Shown here one piece after another: positions 5,999-6,006 of a DNA stretch of 6,006 nucleotides (position 1 is its first letter; each line of letters opens with the position of its first letter). The notes under the pieces are model-generated. The model did not search any database and had not been told where the DNA came from. It saw only the letters and a program-made list of their open reading frames with translations. Both the position numbers and the translations under genes were made by a program. This DNA is from Ktedonobacter racemifer (lineage in GTDB: Bacteria; Chloroflexota; DTOL01; JACQYG01), in NCBI GenBank assembly GCA_020723545.1, contig DYIS01000167.1:1-6006 (forward strand). Reading direction: 5' to 3'.

Positions 5999-6006
5999 TT
6001 ACCAAA
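5995..6006 (+). CDS. First codons of a downstream gene (3' truncated)
   Basis: ATG at 5995 overlaps the DUF917 stop in the classic ATGA arrangement and opens MITK before the window ends. Tight overlap is typical of operon genes translated by re-initiation. Four residues do not identify the product. From the usual neighbourhood of DUF917, a hydantoinase/oxoprolinase subunit, another DUF917 protein or a transporter would be unsurprising, but that is a guess. Confidence 0.45.

Overview
The window is GC-rich bacterial DNA, mostly coding on the + strand. It falls into two unrelated blocks separated by a gap of about 350 bases. The organism is probably a member of the Chloroflexota or a similar environmental lineage. 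That guess rests on high GC and on a polytopic DUF2723 protein carrying two C-terminal beta-sandwich repeats of the 'YWR-L / FVH-L-D / PTS-W / G-Y-AGMYS' type, which I associate with that phylum. No rRNA or marker gene is present to confirm it.

Block 1 (1-3102) holds cell-envelope glycosylation-type genes. The 3' end of a large protein (1-674), finishing in a beta-sandwich domain, overlaps by 8 bases an 811-residue DUF2723/TMEM260-like integral membrane protein (667-3102). The latter has a multi-pass N-terminal half and two tandem extracytoplasmic beta-sandwich repeats. A nested inverted repeat (1775-1815) lies in one of its hydrophilic loops.

The gap (3103-3453) has no conventional gene. 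It contains a short sequence resembling an IS6-type terminal repeat, three AGAGGCAGC motifs, a possible 30-codon ORF with a strong Shine-Dalgarno, and an 8-bp inverted repeat that would cover that ORF's start codon. It also holds a convincing extended -10 promoter followed at once by a 15-base palindrome, placed to drive block 2.

Block 2 (3454-6006) looks like a regulated catabolic operon: an IclR-family regulator, a two-cysteine Asp/Glu/hydantoin racemase-family enzyme, a DUF917 (S-methyl-thiohydantoin desulfurase-like) protein, and the first four codons of a further gene overlapping the DUF917 stop as ATGA. The racemase and DUF917 genes overlap by about 17 bases, and an 8-bp hairpin sits just before the last start codon. 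A racemase beside a DUF917 protein under an IclR regulator suggests breakdown of a hydantoin-like or related cyclic amide/amino-acid compound. The substrate cannot be read from the sequence, and the decisive downstream gene lies outside the window.
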